A DNA stretch of 64,000 nt, from contig JABSRT010000024.1 in assembly GCA_013214945.1 (NCBI GenBank), positions 27,851 to 91,850 on the forward strand, in the 5' to 3' direction. The notes beneath the pieces were generated by a model. It did no database searches. It had not been told where the DNA came from and worked only from the letters and a program-made list of their open reading frames with translations. Positions 29,770-38,785 of this stretch are shown here, piece by piece; the stretch's first letter is position 1; each line of letters starts with the position of its first letter. Source of the stretch: Gammaproteobacteria bacterium. Lineage in GTDB: Bacteria; Pseudomonadota; Gammaproteobacteria; Enterobacterales; Psychrobiaceae. The position numbers and the translations under genes were made by a program.

Positions 29770-29922
29770 GTGGTGAACTGCACCCTATCTACGTCTATCA
29801 AACCTCCATTTTACAATTTAATTAGTGCCTTATTAGTATTAACGTTTGCCAGCCTGTTTTCATCAAAAGCTTTAGCGCAACTTCCATCGTGTGAATTGAT
29901 GCCTATTGAAATGGTCAACTAA
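29770..29922 (+). CDS. Short hypothetical secreted peptide or truncated gene
   Basis: From GTG 29770 the frame gives 50 residues: a polar start, then PFYNLISALLVLTFASLFSS and KALAQLPSCELMPIEMVN. This is a convincing Sec signal with an ALA-Q cleavage site but only about 15 mature residues. It is most likely the surviving 5' end of a secreted-protein gene. No clear ribosome site. Uncertain. Confidence 0.25.
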   Translation: MVNCTLSTSIKPPFYNLISALLVLTFASLFSSKALAQLPSCELMPIEMVN

Positions 29923-30012
29923 AACTGGCCATCTGATTAGAGGTGATATTGGATCAAAGTCCCCACAATTAGCTACCACCTGACTAATCGAGCTTATAAT
30001 TGACACTAACAA

Positions 30013-31134
30013 TTACTTGATGCCTGAGTATCTAAATGCTTTGCCCGTTAAGGTATTTAGTTCACTATGGCTCATTTCACTATGAACAGCGATGATTCTT
30101 CCTAGATAAATAAGTGGCACTTCCGACTCTCTATTGTCGATATAATATTTGATAGATTCAGCCGTTGCTACACCTAAGTCGTCACTTATTCTCATTGGAG
30201 TCGCGTCTAATTCACCCAATTTTATCTTTTCGATTTCTTTAGCTGTGCCGCCCCAACCAGTCACAAAAATTTCAGCTAATTTATTGGCTTCTCGTAAAGC
30301 ATCAACAGCGCCTATAGTCATTGCCGTGTTGGCATTGTGAATCATTTTAACTTCAGGGAAGTTATCAAGAAATAGCCTGACACCGTCTGCGCCGCCGAGT
30401 TTTTGGTATTGCCCAAAATGCTCATACATACTTAACCAGCCACCTTTTTCTTCCACACAATCGATAAAGCCCTGAGAACGTTGCGTGTCGGTAATGCCAG
30501 GTATGCCTCTGTTGACCGCAAAATTGACATCTTCACCAAGGCGCTTAACCACGTAATCACATAGCACTTCTGCGCCCATTGAACTGGAGAAATCAAACCA
30601 TCCATCAGGTTGATGTTTCCAACTAGGGTTAGGGGTATGAAAGGCCCAAATAAAGGTTTTGAACACGTCAGATGCAGCAAGCTTTTGGATGTTGTCAGCT
30701 TGCAGAGCAAGCTCAGAGGGACCAAAAATAACGAAATCGTATGGTTTTTTTGCGTTCAAGACCGTTTGTGTGTGCTGTGTCTGCAATGAATGTTCTATTT
30801 GCCTTGACGTATATTCATCGACTTCAAAAGGAAGCTTTAGCGCCGATAATCGTTTAGTCATCGCCGTATAATTGCGGATCCAAAAATCAGAAATGTCGGC
30901 ACTTGGATAAATGACTGCAATGCGAACCGGCGCTTTGATGTTTAATTGTTCTAGCGGCTTAGGCGGCGCATTAACTGTTTGCTGAAAAAGGTCGAGCTTA
31001 CCCGATTTTTGCAGATGTGTACTAGTTGCATTATTGCTTAATTCGTCAGCAGCGACATGCATTGGTAGGGCAATTAGCGCTAATATTAACACGCTAAATG
31101 ATAATTTATAATTGTGATTAGCCATTAGAACCAT
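30013..31134 (-). CDS. Periplasmic sugar-binding-like protein (LuxP/RbsB type)
   Basis: 373 residues: a Sec signal peptide (MHVAA cleavage region), then a periplasmic-binding-protein type-1 fold. The segments IAVIYPSADISDFWIRNY, KKPYDFVIFGPSE and VTGWGGTAKEIEKIKLGELDATPMR resemble LuxP and ribose-type binding proteins. There is no permease or ATPase nearby, so a sensory rather than transport role is likely. It is divergent (80 bases between starts) from another binding protein that is coupled to a GGDEF-EAL gene. ATG 31125 is an alternative start. Ligand unknown. Confidence 0.8.
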   Translation of the reverse strand: MVLMANHNYKLSFSVLILALIALPMHVAADELSNNATSTHLQKSGKLDLFQQTVNAPPKPLEQLNIKAPVRIAVIYPSADISDFWIRNYTAMTKRLSALKLPFEVDEYTSRQIEHSLQTQHTQTVLNAKKPYDFVIFGPSELALQADNIQKLAASDVFKTFIWAFHTPNPSWKHQPDGWFDFSSSMGAEVLCDYVVKRLGEDVNFAVNRGIPGITDTQRSQGFIDCVEEKGGWLSMYEHFGQYQKLGGADGVRLFLDNFPEVKMIHNANTAMTIGAVDALREANKLAEIFVTGWGGTAKEIEKIKLGELDATPMRISDDLGVATAESIKYYIDNRESEVPLIYLGRIIAVHSEMSHSELNTLTGKAFRYSGIK

Positions 31135-31214
31135 CTTTTAATAAATTGTATTCAGATGTTAGCCTATAATAGTAATATTATATAGCAACAATAAGAATTA
31201 GTACTTAAATTACA

Positions 31215-32336
31215 ATGAAAATAAAACCTTTAATACGAGCCTTGTCAGTGCTTTTCTTCAGCATTATTTCATCCTCTTTTGTTCATAGTCATGATGACGA
31301 TTTCTTTGATTTTGCTCAACAGAAGGTAGAGCAAGCTGTTGAAAAAAATACAGTTTGGGACGGCCCTACTCAAGGGCCTAAAATAGTTCACGACCGAAAT
31401 ATTATTTTTATAGCACAAGATCTTCGCAATGGTGGTGTTTACGGCGTTGGTAAGGGAATGTCTGAAGCGATATCTAACCTTGATTGGCATTTAAGGTTTA
31501 TTGATGGCCGGGGCTCTGAAGTGCGTCAAGGCGCAGCATTAAGAAAAGCCATCGGCTTTAAACCTGATGCTATTGTACTTGGCGGGATTGACGCGCAAAG
31601 GCACAAAAAAACGCTAAAACTGGCTCAAAGTTTGGGAATAGTTGTCATTGGTTGGCATGCGACAGAACTTGCTGGAGGTAGTGTTGAACTTGGGTTGTAC
31701 ATGAACATTACTACCGATCCTTTTGATGTTGCTGAAGTTGCTGCGTTATTGGCCATTGTTGATTCAAACGGCAAAGCAAAAGTTATAGTATTTAGTGATC
31801 CTAATTACAAAATTGCCTCACTAAAGGCTAGGGTGATGGTCGATACGATTAAACGCTGCCATACATGCACGGTGTTAGAGTTAAAACCACTGCCGTTAGA
31901 TAAAATTGCAGAAGAAATGCCAAATACATTCACCCATCTGTGGCAAACATATGATCAAGACATTACTCATATATTAACGATTAATGATCTGTATATTGAT
32001 TACGCTATTCCTTCATTAGAATCTAGGATGGAGCAAGGTAAAAATATTCCATATAACATTTCAGCGGGGGACGGTAGCAAGGCTGCGTATAAACGAATCA
32101 ATCAAGACAAATTTCAATTAGCAACAGTGCCCGAGCCTCTTTATTTGCAAGGTTGGCAGATAATAGACGAACTTAATCGAGCGTTTAACGAACAACCGCC
32201 TAGTGGTTACTCGGCGCCAGTTCACTTGGTGACACCAAACAATGTCCATGATCTGATTAATCAGAAAGGTAGCATCATCTATGACCCACAAAATGGTTAC
32301 CGAAAAGCATATTTAAATATCTGGGAAAGCCAATGA
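31215..32336 (+). CDS. Periplasmic sugar-binding-like protein coupled to GGDEF-EAL sensor
   Basis: 373 residues: a signal peptide (to about SFVHS), then a Peripla_BP_4-like type-1 binding fold. Landmarks are IIFIAQDLRNGGVYGVGKGMSEAI, PDAIVLGGIDAQ and HILTINDLYIDYAIPS, where the last resembles the hinge region of sugar-binding proteins. The stop overlaps the next gene by four bases (ATGA), so the product is very likely a ligand-binding partner of that membrane c-di-GMP enzyme. No transporter genes accompany it. Ligand unknown; an alginate-derived sugar is an attractive but unproved idea. Confidence 0.8.
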   Translation: MKIKPLIRALSVLFFSIISSSFVHSHDDDFFDFAQQKVEQAVEKNTVWDGPTQGPKIVHDRNIIFIAQDLRNGGVYGVGKGMSEAISNLDWHLRFIDGRGSEVRQGAALRKAIGFKPDAIVLGGIDAQRHKKTLKLAQSLGIVVIGWHATELAGGSVELGLYMNITTDPFDVAEVAALLAIVDSNGKAKVIVFSDPNYKIASLKARVMVDTIKRCHTCTVLELKPLPLDKIAEEMPNTFTHLWQTYDQDITHILTINDLYIDYAIPSLESRMEQGKNIPYNISAGDGSKAAYKRINQDKFQLATVPEPLYLQGWQIIDELNRAFNEQPPSGYSAPVHLVTPNNVHDLINQKGSIIYDPQNGYRKAYLNIWESQ

Positions 32337-34795
32337 GATTCAGTCGAGTGACCATTATTCAGCGACTAATTTTATCGAATTTACTTTCTGTGGCGATTGT
32401 CAGCTCGGCCATATTTATGGTTATCAGATCGTTAGATTTCGTAGAATATACCCTCAAAACTCAAGCATCTGAACATGTTGAAGTGTTAACTGCAAACTCG
32501 GAAATAAGTCGACGAGTTTTTATTCTGACATCTAGAGTCAAGTTGTTAGAACAAACTTTCTTGTTCAGTGAAACGACACTGTCTGAAGAAGCATTTTACA
32601 TCGATTTACAACTTCAAAAACTCCGTGAATTGTCAACTAATCGTGACTTTTCGAATAAGATGGATGCTTTTATTGATAATTTTCATCGGTTTTTAGGCAG
32701 CTCGTTGGCACTTAATCGTATTCTGAAACAAAGTCAGAAAATCGATGATAAGCTTGCCACGCAACTCGATACATTAGAATTGAATATTAGTGAAAGGAAA
32801 CTCCAACATATCCATGATTCTAATTACATGCGATATAATAATGAACTTGATTTAATCAGCATGTTAAGAGAAGCGTTTTTGACCGCGGGTAAAATGGTGG
32901 GCAATATTCACAGCCGAATAACGCCAGAAACGGAAAAAGTTCTGATCATTGAAATTGAAAAAGAACTGGACATTTTTTTGTTACATCTTGAAAACGTTGA
33001 TATTGACACTACTCAAGTTAAAACTCAGAAAAAACGGATGAAACGCACTGTTCGTCAGTATAACGCTGCCCTAAGACGCATTCGTGCGAATCTAGAGCAA
33101 CGTTGGTTGGTGATGGCTGCGTTAGTCAATGCTCAAGATGAACTTTTAATGATGGTTGAACGGACCGAAGCTCGAGTTCATCAGCAAGCGGTAGAGCTAA
33201 CAGAACAACTCGAGAAAGAAATAAGTCAATCACGAGTCAATGCAATTAGCATTAGTTTATTGGCATTTCTTTTGTCTGTGTTACTCGTTAGCTTAGTGGT
33301 TAAGCGCCACATTCGAAAACCGCTTGATGACCTTAAGGAAGGATTTGAAAGACTCGAATCTACCGGGGTAAACAAGCCAATAAACTTAGGGCGCACAGAT
33401 GAATGGAGCCATATTGAAAATGCTTACAATCAAATGTCGCTGCGTTTATCTGAGGCATATTTAGCGCTGAACGACGAAAAGAAAAATTTTGATTTTCTTG
33501 CTCACCATGATCCGTTAACAGGATTGGCAAACAGGCTGTTAGCCACGAAGAGATTAAATAGCAATATTGTTAAAGCACAAGAGCAAAATTTATCGTTTTT
33601 ACTGATCTATCTAGATATTGATGAATTTAAAACCATCAATGATTCTTTGGGCCATACAGCTGGCGATAACTTACTCGTCAATGTGTCCAAGATATTGATA
33701 GATATTGTCGGTGACATTGGCTTTGTGGCTAGAATGGGCGGGGATGAATTTATGATCGTTATTTGTGGAGCTGAAAACCTAAATAGCGGAGAAATAATTT
33801 CAGAGCGGATAAACAAAGCGCTTCGCAAGCCTTATCATATTCACGATAAGACCATCATCGTTTCCGCGAGTATTGGTGTGTGTCAGTTTCCGCAACATGG
33901 CAGGGATGATGAAACACTTATCCGAAATGCAGACACGGCGATGTACTACGCGAAGCGAAATGGCAAAGATCAGTACTGTATTTATGCCGATAGAATGACG
34001 CTAGAGATTAAAGATATAATTGAAACCAATGTAGGACTGCATCAAGCGATTAAAAACGATGAACTTGTGGTGTTTTTCCAACCCAAAGTTAATCTTCATA
34101 CTCAAAAGGTGGTCGGGGCTGAAGCGTTAATCCGCTGGCAACATCCAAAGTTTGGACTGTTACCTCCGGTTGATTTTCTTGAGGTCGCTGAAAAATCTGA
34201 TCTGATCATCGATATAGACAAATGGGTGTTTAGAAAAGTTGCAATGCTAATTACCCAATGGCAACAAGCTGGTATTGATTTAGACGGTATTGTTTTTTCG
34301 GTTAACTTTTCAGCTCGAATGTTCTACATGTTAGATCTGGCTGAGCAGCTTAAAACCATTCTTGATCAAACCGATTGTGAGCCGCATCAGCTACTGCTGG
34401 AAATTACAGAAAGAGATATGATGCGTGATTTTGGAACCTGTGTACAAACGATAGAAACGCTAAGAGCTCAAGGTTATAAAATAGCAATTGATGATTTTGG
34501 AACGGGTTACTCGTCACTGTCGGTGTTAAAAAATCTTTCAGTAGACTGCATTAAACTCGACCGTAGCTTTATCGAAGATGTTAACACTTCCAAACTTGAT
34601 TTTGAGATAGTTAGCGCGGTATTAAAACTGGCACAAATATTAGATTCATCAGTCATCGCCGAAGGTGTAGAAACCCAGAGCCACGTCGATACATTACTGG
34701 AAATAGGTTGCCATCGTGCCCAAGGGTACTTTTTTTCTAGACCTCTGCCTGTCGATAACTGGATTGAGTACCTAATAGATAATAAGCCGGAATAA
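32333..34795 (+). CDS. Membrane GGDEF-EAL c-di-GMP turnover protein with HAMP
   Basis: 820 residues: membrane helix 1 (about 10-32), a helical periplasmic sensor of about 270 residues, membrane helix 2 (about 303-323), HAMP, GGDEF, EAL. The GGDEF motif is intact (MGGDEF at about 469-473) and so are EAL (EALIRW, Glu597), DDFGTGYSSL and KLDRSF. Both synthase and phosphodiesterase activities are therefore possible. The usual inhibitory RxxD before GGDEF is not seen (the segment reads VGDIGFVAR). The sensor has no recognised ligand domain, consistent with sensing through the binding protein encoded just upstream. It lies 3 kb from the c-di-GMP-controlled lyase. Confidence 0.92.
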   Translation: MRFSRVTIIQRLILSNLLSVAIVSSAIFMVIRSLDFVEYTLKTQASEHVEVLTANSEISRRVFILTSRVKLLEQTFLFSETTLSEEAFYIDLQLQKLRELSTNRDFSNKMDAFIDNFHRFLGSSLALNRILKQSQKIDDKLATQLDTLELNISERKLQHIHDSNYMRYNNELDLISMLREAFLTAGKMVGNIHSRITPETEKVLIIEIEKELDIFLLHLENVDIDTTQVKTQKKRMKRTVRQYNAALRRIRANLEQRWLVMAALVNAQDELLMMVERTEARVHQQAVELTEQLEKEISQSRVNAISISLLAFLLSVLLVSLVVKRHIRKPLDDLKEGFERLESTGVNKPINLGRTDEWSHIENAYNQMSLRLSEAYLALNDEKKNFDFLAHHDPLTGLANRLLATKRLNSNIVKAQEQNLSFLLIYLDIDEFKTINDSLGHTAGDNLLVNVSKILIDIVGDIGFVARMGGDEFMIVICGAENLNSGEIISERINKALRKPYHIHDKTIIVSASIGVCQFPQHGRDDETLIRNADTAMYYAKRNGKDQYCIYADRMTLEIKDIIETNVGLHQAIKNDELVVFFQPKVNLHTQKVVGAEALIRWQHPKFGLLPPVDFLEVAEKSDLIIDIDKWVFRKVAMLITQWQQAGIDLDGIVFSVNFSARMFYMLDLAEQLKTILDQTDCEPHQLLLEITERDMMRDFGTCVQTIETLRAQGYKIAIDDFGTGYSSLSVLKNLSVDCIKLDRSFIEDVNTSKLDFEIVSAVLKLAQILDSSVIAEGVETQSHVDTLLEIGCHRAQGYFFSRPLPVDNWIEYLIDNKPE

Positions 34796-34820
34796 AATTA
34801 GACCGTTGCTTCAGATAGAG

Positions 34821-34858
34821 ATAAAACCGCTAAATAGGTAATTTTAGCGGTTTTATTA
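34821..34858. terminator. Bidirectional terminator
   Basis: A perfect 14-bp stem ATAAAACCGCTAAA (34821-34834) with its complement (34843-34856) and an 8-base loop. The AT-rich arms supply U runs on both strands. It lies 26 bases past the GGDEF-EAL gene and is convergent with the IclR gene. Confidence 0.85.
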
Positions 34859-34958
34859 TACCGATTTGTTCCTCGTACATACTTCTACATTGATCTGGAT
34901 GGTTTTACTTTGTTTTGCTAAGCACTATAGACCAATACCAATCTCATTAATTGCAGCG

Positions 34959-35720
34959 CTATTGCATACGTGACGATAACTGACGAGCAGCTTGAACCAA
35001 ATTTTTAGCGTAATCTCTGGCATCTTGAGCGGTTAATATCTCATTGCTAATTTCAGCGCTAATAGCTGCAACCGGTTCATTGCGCATATTAAGAATAGGG
35101 GCTGAAATACAGCTTACTTTACTGTCAAACTCATCATGGCTAACTGAATAACCCAATCTTTTAGCGCGTTCTAAATCTTGTTTTATCTGATCCAAATCTT
35201 GTGTCAGCACAGGATCCGAGTTTAACTCAGCTTGAAAATAACTCTGTTGAAATTCTATTGGGCGCATTGAAAGGATAGCCTTGCCTGATGCCGACAGATG
35301 CAAAGGCATGGTTTGGCCAATGAAAATATTAAAAGCAGTGTTAAGCGATGACTCTAGCTTAGACACAACCACGGCTTTATTCCCCACAGGCACACTGAGA
35401 AAAATAGATTTGTGAATTTGATTTTTTAATATTTCAGCAATCGGATAAAAAAACGCAATGATACTCTGCTTATTATATATCGTTGATGCAATTTGAAAAA
35501 TCTTGGACCCAATGCAATAAGATTTTTTTCGGCTATGGTCAATGGCCACCATTTGATGATCGAGCAACACATTAATAATGCGGTGGCCGCTAGCACTGGC
35601 AATACCGGTTTGTTGACAAATTTCGGACAGCGTTAGCGGGTAGGTTGAAGCGGCAAGTAAATCAAGGATCATCACGCTATTGTCTACCGCAGGGGCCTTT
35701 GATTTCTCGATTGTTGTCAT
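34959..35720 (-). CDS. IclR-family transcriptional regulator
   Basis: 253 residues. The N-terminal winged helix (SVMILDLLAASTYPLTLSEICQQTG...ASGHRIINVLL) is followed by an IclR effector domain (MPLHLSASGKAILSMRP; YSVSHDEFDSKVSCISAPIL). It is divergent from the aldehyde dehydrogenase / enolase-superfamily / GMC genes, which it probably represses or activates in response to a sugar acid. Inverted TTCCATATA-type sites occur in the shared intergenic region. Confidence 0.92.
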   Translation of the reverse strand: MTTIEKSKAPAVDNSVMILDLLAASTYPLTLSEICQQTGIASASGHRIINVLLDHQMVAIDHSRKKSYCIGSKIFQIASTIYNKQSIIAFFYPIAEILKNQIHKSIFLSVPVGNKAVVVSKLESSLNTAFNIFIGQTMPLHLSASGKAILSMRPIEFQQSYFQAELNSDPVLTQDLDQIKQDLERAKRLGYSVSHDEFDSKVSCISAPILNMRNEPVAAISAEISNEILTAQDARDYAKNLVQAARQLSSRMQ

Positions 35721-36025
35721 GCGCTAAAACTCCTGTTTCTGTATATGGAAAAACGTTTATTTGATATGAAAAAATTGGCTTGTGATGATAAGTATTATCA
35801 ATAATCACACGCTAACCGCAGTCTCTGATCCCTAAACTACGCCACAATAGCCAAGTGCGAGCGATAACGTGTTTTAAAAAACGCGTGCAAATAGATTAAG
35901 CAAATAACGCTGTTTTATTATCCTACTATATTCCATATATGAAATGATATTTTTAAATATGAAACCAATTGACGGTGATAAAAAAGCCTTTTAAGATAAA
36001 TTATCTTAACAAAAAGGCAACATTG
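35721..36025. promoter_or_regulatory. Divergent regulatory region with candidate IclR operator
   Basis: ATTCCATATATGAAAT (35930-35945) is an almost perfect palindrome. Its half-site TATATGGAA recurs at 35742-35750 next to the IclR start, and ATATGAAA recurs near 35774 and 35957. Such paired sites fit IclR-type autoregulation plus control of the ALDH cassette. No other gene fits in the 305 bases. Confidence 0.5.
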
Positions 36026-37450
36026 ATGAGAACGGAACATAACTTTGTCAACAACGAATTTATTAGCTCTGACAATCGTGCGACGATCCCGGTTTATAAC
36101 CCGACCAATGGCGAACTGATTGCTAAGGTCGCAGTTGCAACCGCTGATGATGCCGTTAATGCTGTCAATGTTGCGGCCAAGGCTCAGACAAAATGGCGAA
36201 AATTAACCAGCATTGAACGTGCGACATACCTGCACCGTTTGACAAAATCTTTGCTCGAATATAAAGATGAAATTGGCCAAGTCTTGGCGCAAGAATCGGG
36301 TAAAAGTGTCGAAGACGCGACTAATGAAGCAGTATATGCGGCTGATATTACTCGTTATCATGCCGAATGGGCGCGGCGGATCGAGGGCGAGATAATTCCC
36401 AGTGATACCCCGTCAGAAACCCTGTTACTGCAGCGTGAACCTATTGGGGTAATTAGCTGCCTTATTCCATTTAACTTCCCCGTGTATACCTTGCTGCGAA
36501 AAATAGCCCCCGCGTTAATTACCGGCAATACCGTCATTGTACGGCCAAGCAATAATACGCCATGCTCGGCCTTTGTTATTGCTAAAGCGATACAAGCCGC
36601 GGGTATTCCTGATGGCGTCGTAAACATATTGACGATGGATCATCGTGTGGCTGAAGTCGTTTGTACTCATCCTAAAGTTGGCATGATTACATTGACTGGT
36701 AGCGTGGGCGCTGGGCGTAAAGTACTCGAGTACTCACAAGTGAATATCGCCAAATCATCGCTCGAACTTGGGGGTAAAACACCTGCAATTGTCGAAGCCG
36801 ATGCTGATCTTGATAAAGCGGCGCAAGAAATTGTGGGTTCCAAAACCAGCAATTGTGGCCAGCTTTGTACTGCGATTGAACGCGTTTATGTACACCAAGA
36901 TATTTATGACGAATTTGTGCCTCTGCTGCGTAAATACATGAGTGAACAACAATTTGGCGATCGCGGCGTTAACGCCAATTTTATGGGGCCATTAGTAAAC
37001 GAAAATGCACGGCTTAATATTCACCAAATGGTCGAACGTGCAATTGACGACGGTGCTACTTTGGACGTCGGTGGTTATATTCCTCAAGGCCCGGGCTATT
37101 TTTATCCGCCAACGCTATTAACCAATTGCCGTCAAGATATGGAAATTGTTCAAGAAGAAATATTCGGTCCAGTATTACCGATCATCAAATACAGTACGTG
37201 CGACGAAGCACTGGCGCTGGCCAATGATCATCAATTTGGGTTGGCATCGGTTATTTATACCGAAAACTATCGTACTGCGATGAAAGTGGCCAATAATATT
37301 GAAGCCGGCGAAGTTTATATCAATCGCACCCCGGCCGATCCTTATCAAGGATTTCATGCCGGATGGAAACGTTCAGGACTCGGTGGCGATGATGGCAAAC
37401 ATGGCATGTTGCAATACACCCAAACACGACTCGTGGTGCTTAACTATTAA
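36026..37450 (+). CDS. NAD(P)-dependent aldehyde dehydrogenase
   Basis: 474 residues. PFNFPVYTLLRKIAPALITGNTVIVRPS, TGSVGAGRKV, LELGGKTPAIVEADADLD (general-base Glu) and GSKTSNCGQLCTAIERVYV (nucleophile Cys) are all intact. The closest pattern is AldA-type lactaldehyde/glycolaldehyde dehydrogenase, or an aldose-oxidising ALDH. ATG 36026 follows AAGG. Upstream in-frame TTG codons lead into non-family sequence. It is first in a three-gene cassette with an enolase-superfamily enzyme and a GMC oxidoreductase, so the substrate is probably an aldose or sugar-derived aldehyde (inference). Confidence 0.88.
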   Translation: MRTEHNFVNNEFISSDNRATIPVYNPTNGELIAKVAVATADDAVNAVNVAAKAQTKWRKLTSIERATYLHRLTKSLLEYKDEIGQVLAQESGKSVEDATNEAVYAADITRYHAEWARRIEGEIIPSDTPSETLLLQREPIGVISCLIPFNFPVYTLLRKIAPALITGNTVIVRPSNNTPCSAFVIAKAIQAAGIPDGVVNILTMDHRVAEVVCTHPKVGMITLTGSVGAGRKVLEYSQVNIAKSSLELGGKTPAIVEADADLDKAAQEIVGSKTSNCGQLCTAIERVYVHQDIYDEFVPLLRKYMSEQQFGDRGVNANFMGPLVNENARLNIHQMVERAIDDGATLDVGGYIPQGPGYFYPPTLLTNCRQDMEIVQEEIFGPVLPIIKYSTCDEALALANDHQFGLASVIYTENYRTAMKVANNIEAGEVYINRTPADPYQGFHAGWKRSGLGGDDGKHGMLQYTQTRLVVLNY

Positions 37451-37541
37451 CATCAATACCCAGTAACTTAAACTTAGTAATAATAACTATCAATATTAAC
37501 GATCGATAATAAAAAAGATTGCCAGTAGCTAAGGATAAACT

Positions 37542-38783
37542 ATGAAAGTCGTTCATTGCGAAACCTATATTGTCGCAACACCGCCGCCGCATATTGGCGG
37601 CATGTATTGGATATTTGTTAGTATCAGAACCGACTGTGGTATTCAGGGAATAGGAGAAGTCTACGCGGCGACCTTCCACCCAACAGTGATGGAATCTGCA
37701 ATCGCCGATGTTTTTGAACGCTACCTCAAAGGCTACGATCCTCATCACATTGAACGATTTTTTCGTGAGGCTTACTCGAGTGGTTTTACCCAACGTCCTG
37801 ACTTGACCATGATGGGCGTGGTCAGCGGATTAGAAATGGCTTGTTGGGACATCATCGGTAAAGCAGCAAATAAACCAGTTTATGAGCTGATCGGCGGCAA
37901 AGTTAACCACAAACTACGTTCTTACACCTATTTGTATCCTAAAAATAAGGCGGGTGCTTACGACTACGATAACGTTGAGTTGGCGGTTGAGTGTGCGATT
38001 GAGAATATGGAACTGGGTTTTACCGCGTTAAAGTTTGATCCCGCAGGGCCGTATAGCGCCTATTCTGGCCATCAAATCTCACTAGAGGCGCTTGATAAAT
38101 CAGCAATGTTTTGTCAAAGGATCCGCCAAGCAGTCGGCAATAATTGCGATCTTCTTTTTGGTACTCATGGCCAAATGACTCCCGCGTCTGCTGTGCGCTT
38201 GGCAAAGCGCCTAGAACCCTTCGACCCATTATGGTTTGAAGAGCCGGTTCCTCCGGGGCAAGCCGCTGCGATGGCGCAAGTTGCAAGGAAAACAACTATT
38301 CCAGTGGCGACCGGTGAACGTTTAACAACTAAGTATGAGTTTCACGATGTTTTAAAGCATGGCGCCGCTTCTATTTTACAGATGAATTTAGGACGGGTTG
38401 GCGGTATTTTAGAAGCAAAAAAGATTGCCGCCATTGCAGAAGTTTACTATGTCCAGATTGCCCCTCATTTATACAATGGCCCAGTTGGTGCGGCAGCAAG
38501 CATACAACTGGCCACAGCAACCCCAAATTTCCTGATCCAAGAAAGTATCATGACCTGGGGTGGTTTCCATGCGCAAGTGCTGCAAGAGAAAATTGTGTGG
38601 CAAGACGGCTATATTATCCCATCAGACAAACCTGGGCTGGGCATTGAATTAAACATGGAAGTCGTTAAATCCCAGTCGCCTTATACCGGCAAAAAGCTTC
38701 ACCTGTCGATGGACTCTAAGCCCTACGACTATCAACAGCAATCGAGCACACATTGGAAATCTAAAGCACAAGCAAAGGTTTAA
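37542..38783 (+). CDS. Enolase-superfamily sugar-acid dehydratase or cycloisomerase
   Basis: 413 residues, mandelate racemase / muconate lactonizing enzyme group. The N-terminal capping domain (GIQGIGEVYAATFHP) leads to a barrel with LKFDPAGPY (second strand), DLLFGTHGQMTPASAVRLAKRLEP, WFEEPVPP (metal Glu), VATGERLTT (metal Glu) and APHLYNGPVGAAASIQLAT (the C-terminal His). This pattern is nearest to galactonate-dehydratase-like and anhydrogalactonate-cycloisomerase-like members; I cannot choose between them by eye. It likely acts on the acid made by the upstream aldehyde dehydrogenase. Confidence 0.8.
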   Translation: MKVVHCETYIVATPPPHIGGMYWIFVSIRTDCGIQGIGEVYAATFHPTVMESAIADVFERYLKGYDPHHIERFFREAYSSGFTQRPDLTMMGVVSGLEMACWDIIGKAANKPVYELIGGKVNHKLRSYTYLYPKNKAGAYDYDNVELAVECAIENMELGFTALKFDPAGPYSAYSGHQISLEALDKSAMFCQRIRQAVGNNCDLLFGTHGQMTPASAVRLAKRLEPFDPLWFEEPVPPGQAAAMAQVARKTTIPVATGERLTTKYEFHDVLKHGAASILQMNLGRVGGILEAKKIAAIAEVYYVQIAPHLYNGPVGAAASIQLATATPNFLIQESIMTWGGFHAQVLQEKIVWQDGYIIPSDKPGLGIELNMEVVKSQSPYTGKKLHLSMDSKPYDYQQQSSTHWKSKAQAKV

Positions 38784-38785
38784 AT

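Larger units (their letters stand above)
29186..30012. other. Non-coding / decayed region between the lyase and the binding-protein gene
   Basis: About 830 bases without an intact gene. It holds an unassigned minus-strand gene fragment (29187-29345) and a short plus-strand frame with a signal-peptide-like N-terminus (29770-29922). I found no intact mobile-element ends. The region looks like remnants left by rearrangement next to the alginate locus. Confidence 0.4.

Noticed and set aside
30013..31134. LuxP as part of an autoinducer-2 quorum system
   Set aside because: There is no LuxQ-type kinase beside it, and similarity is only at the level of the sugar-binding superfamily.
34931..34948. 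Half of a MITE-like end (ATACCAATCTCATTAATT) after the IclR gene
   Set aside because: Only one end is present and it shares just ATACCAAT with the element at 10672; no partner repeat nearby.
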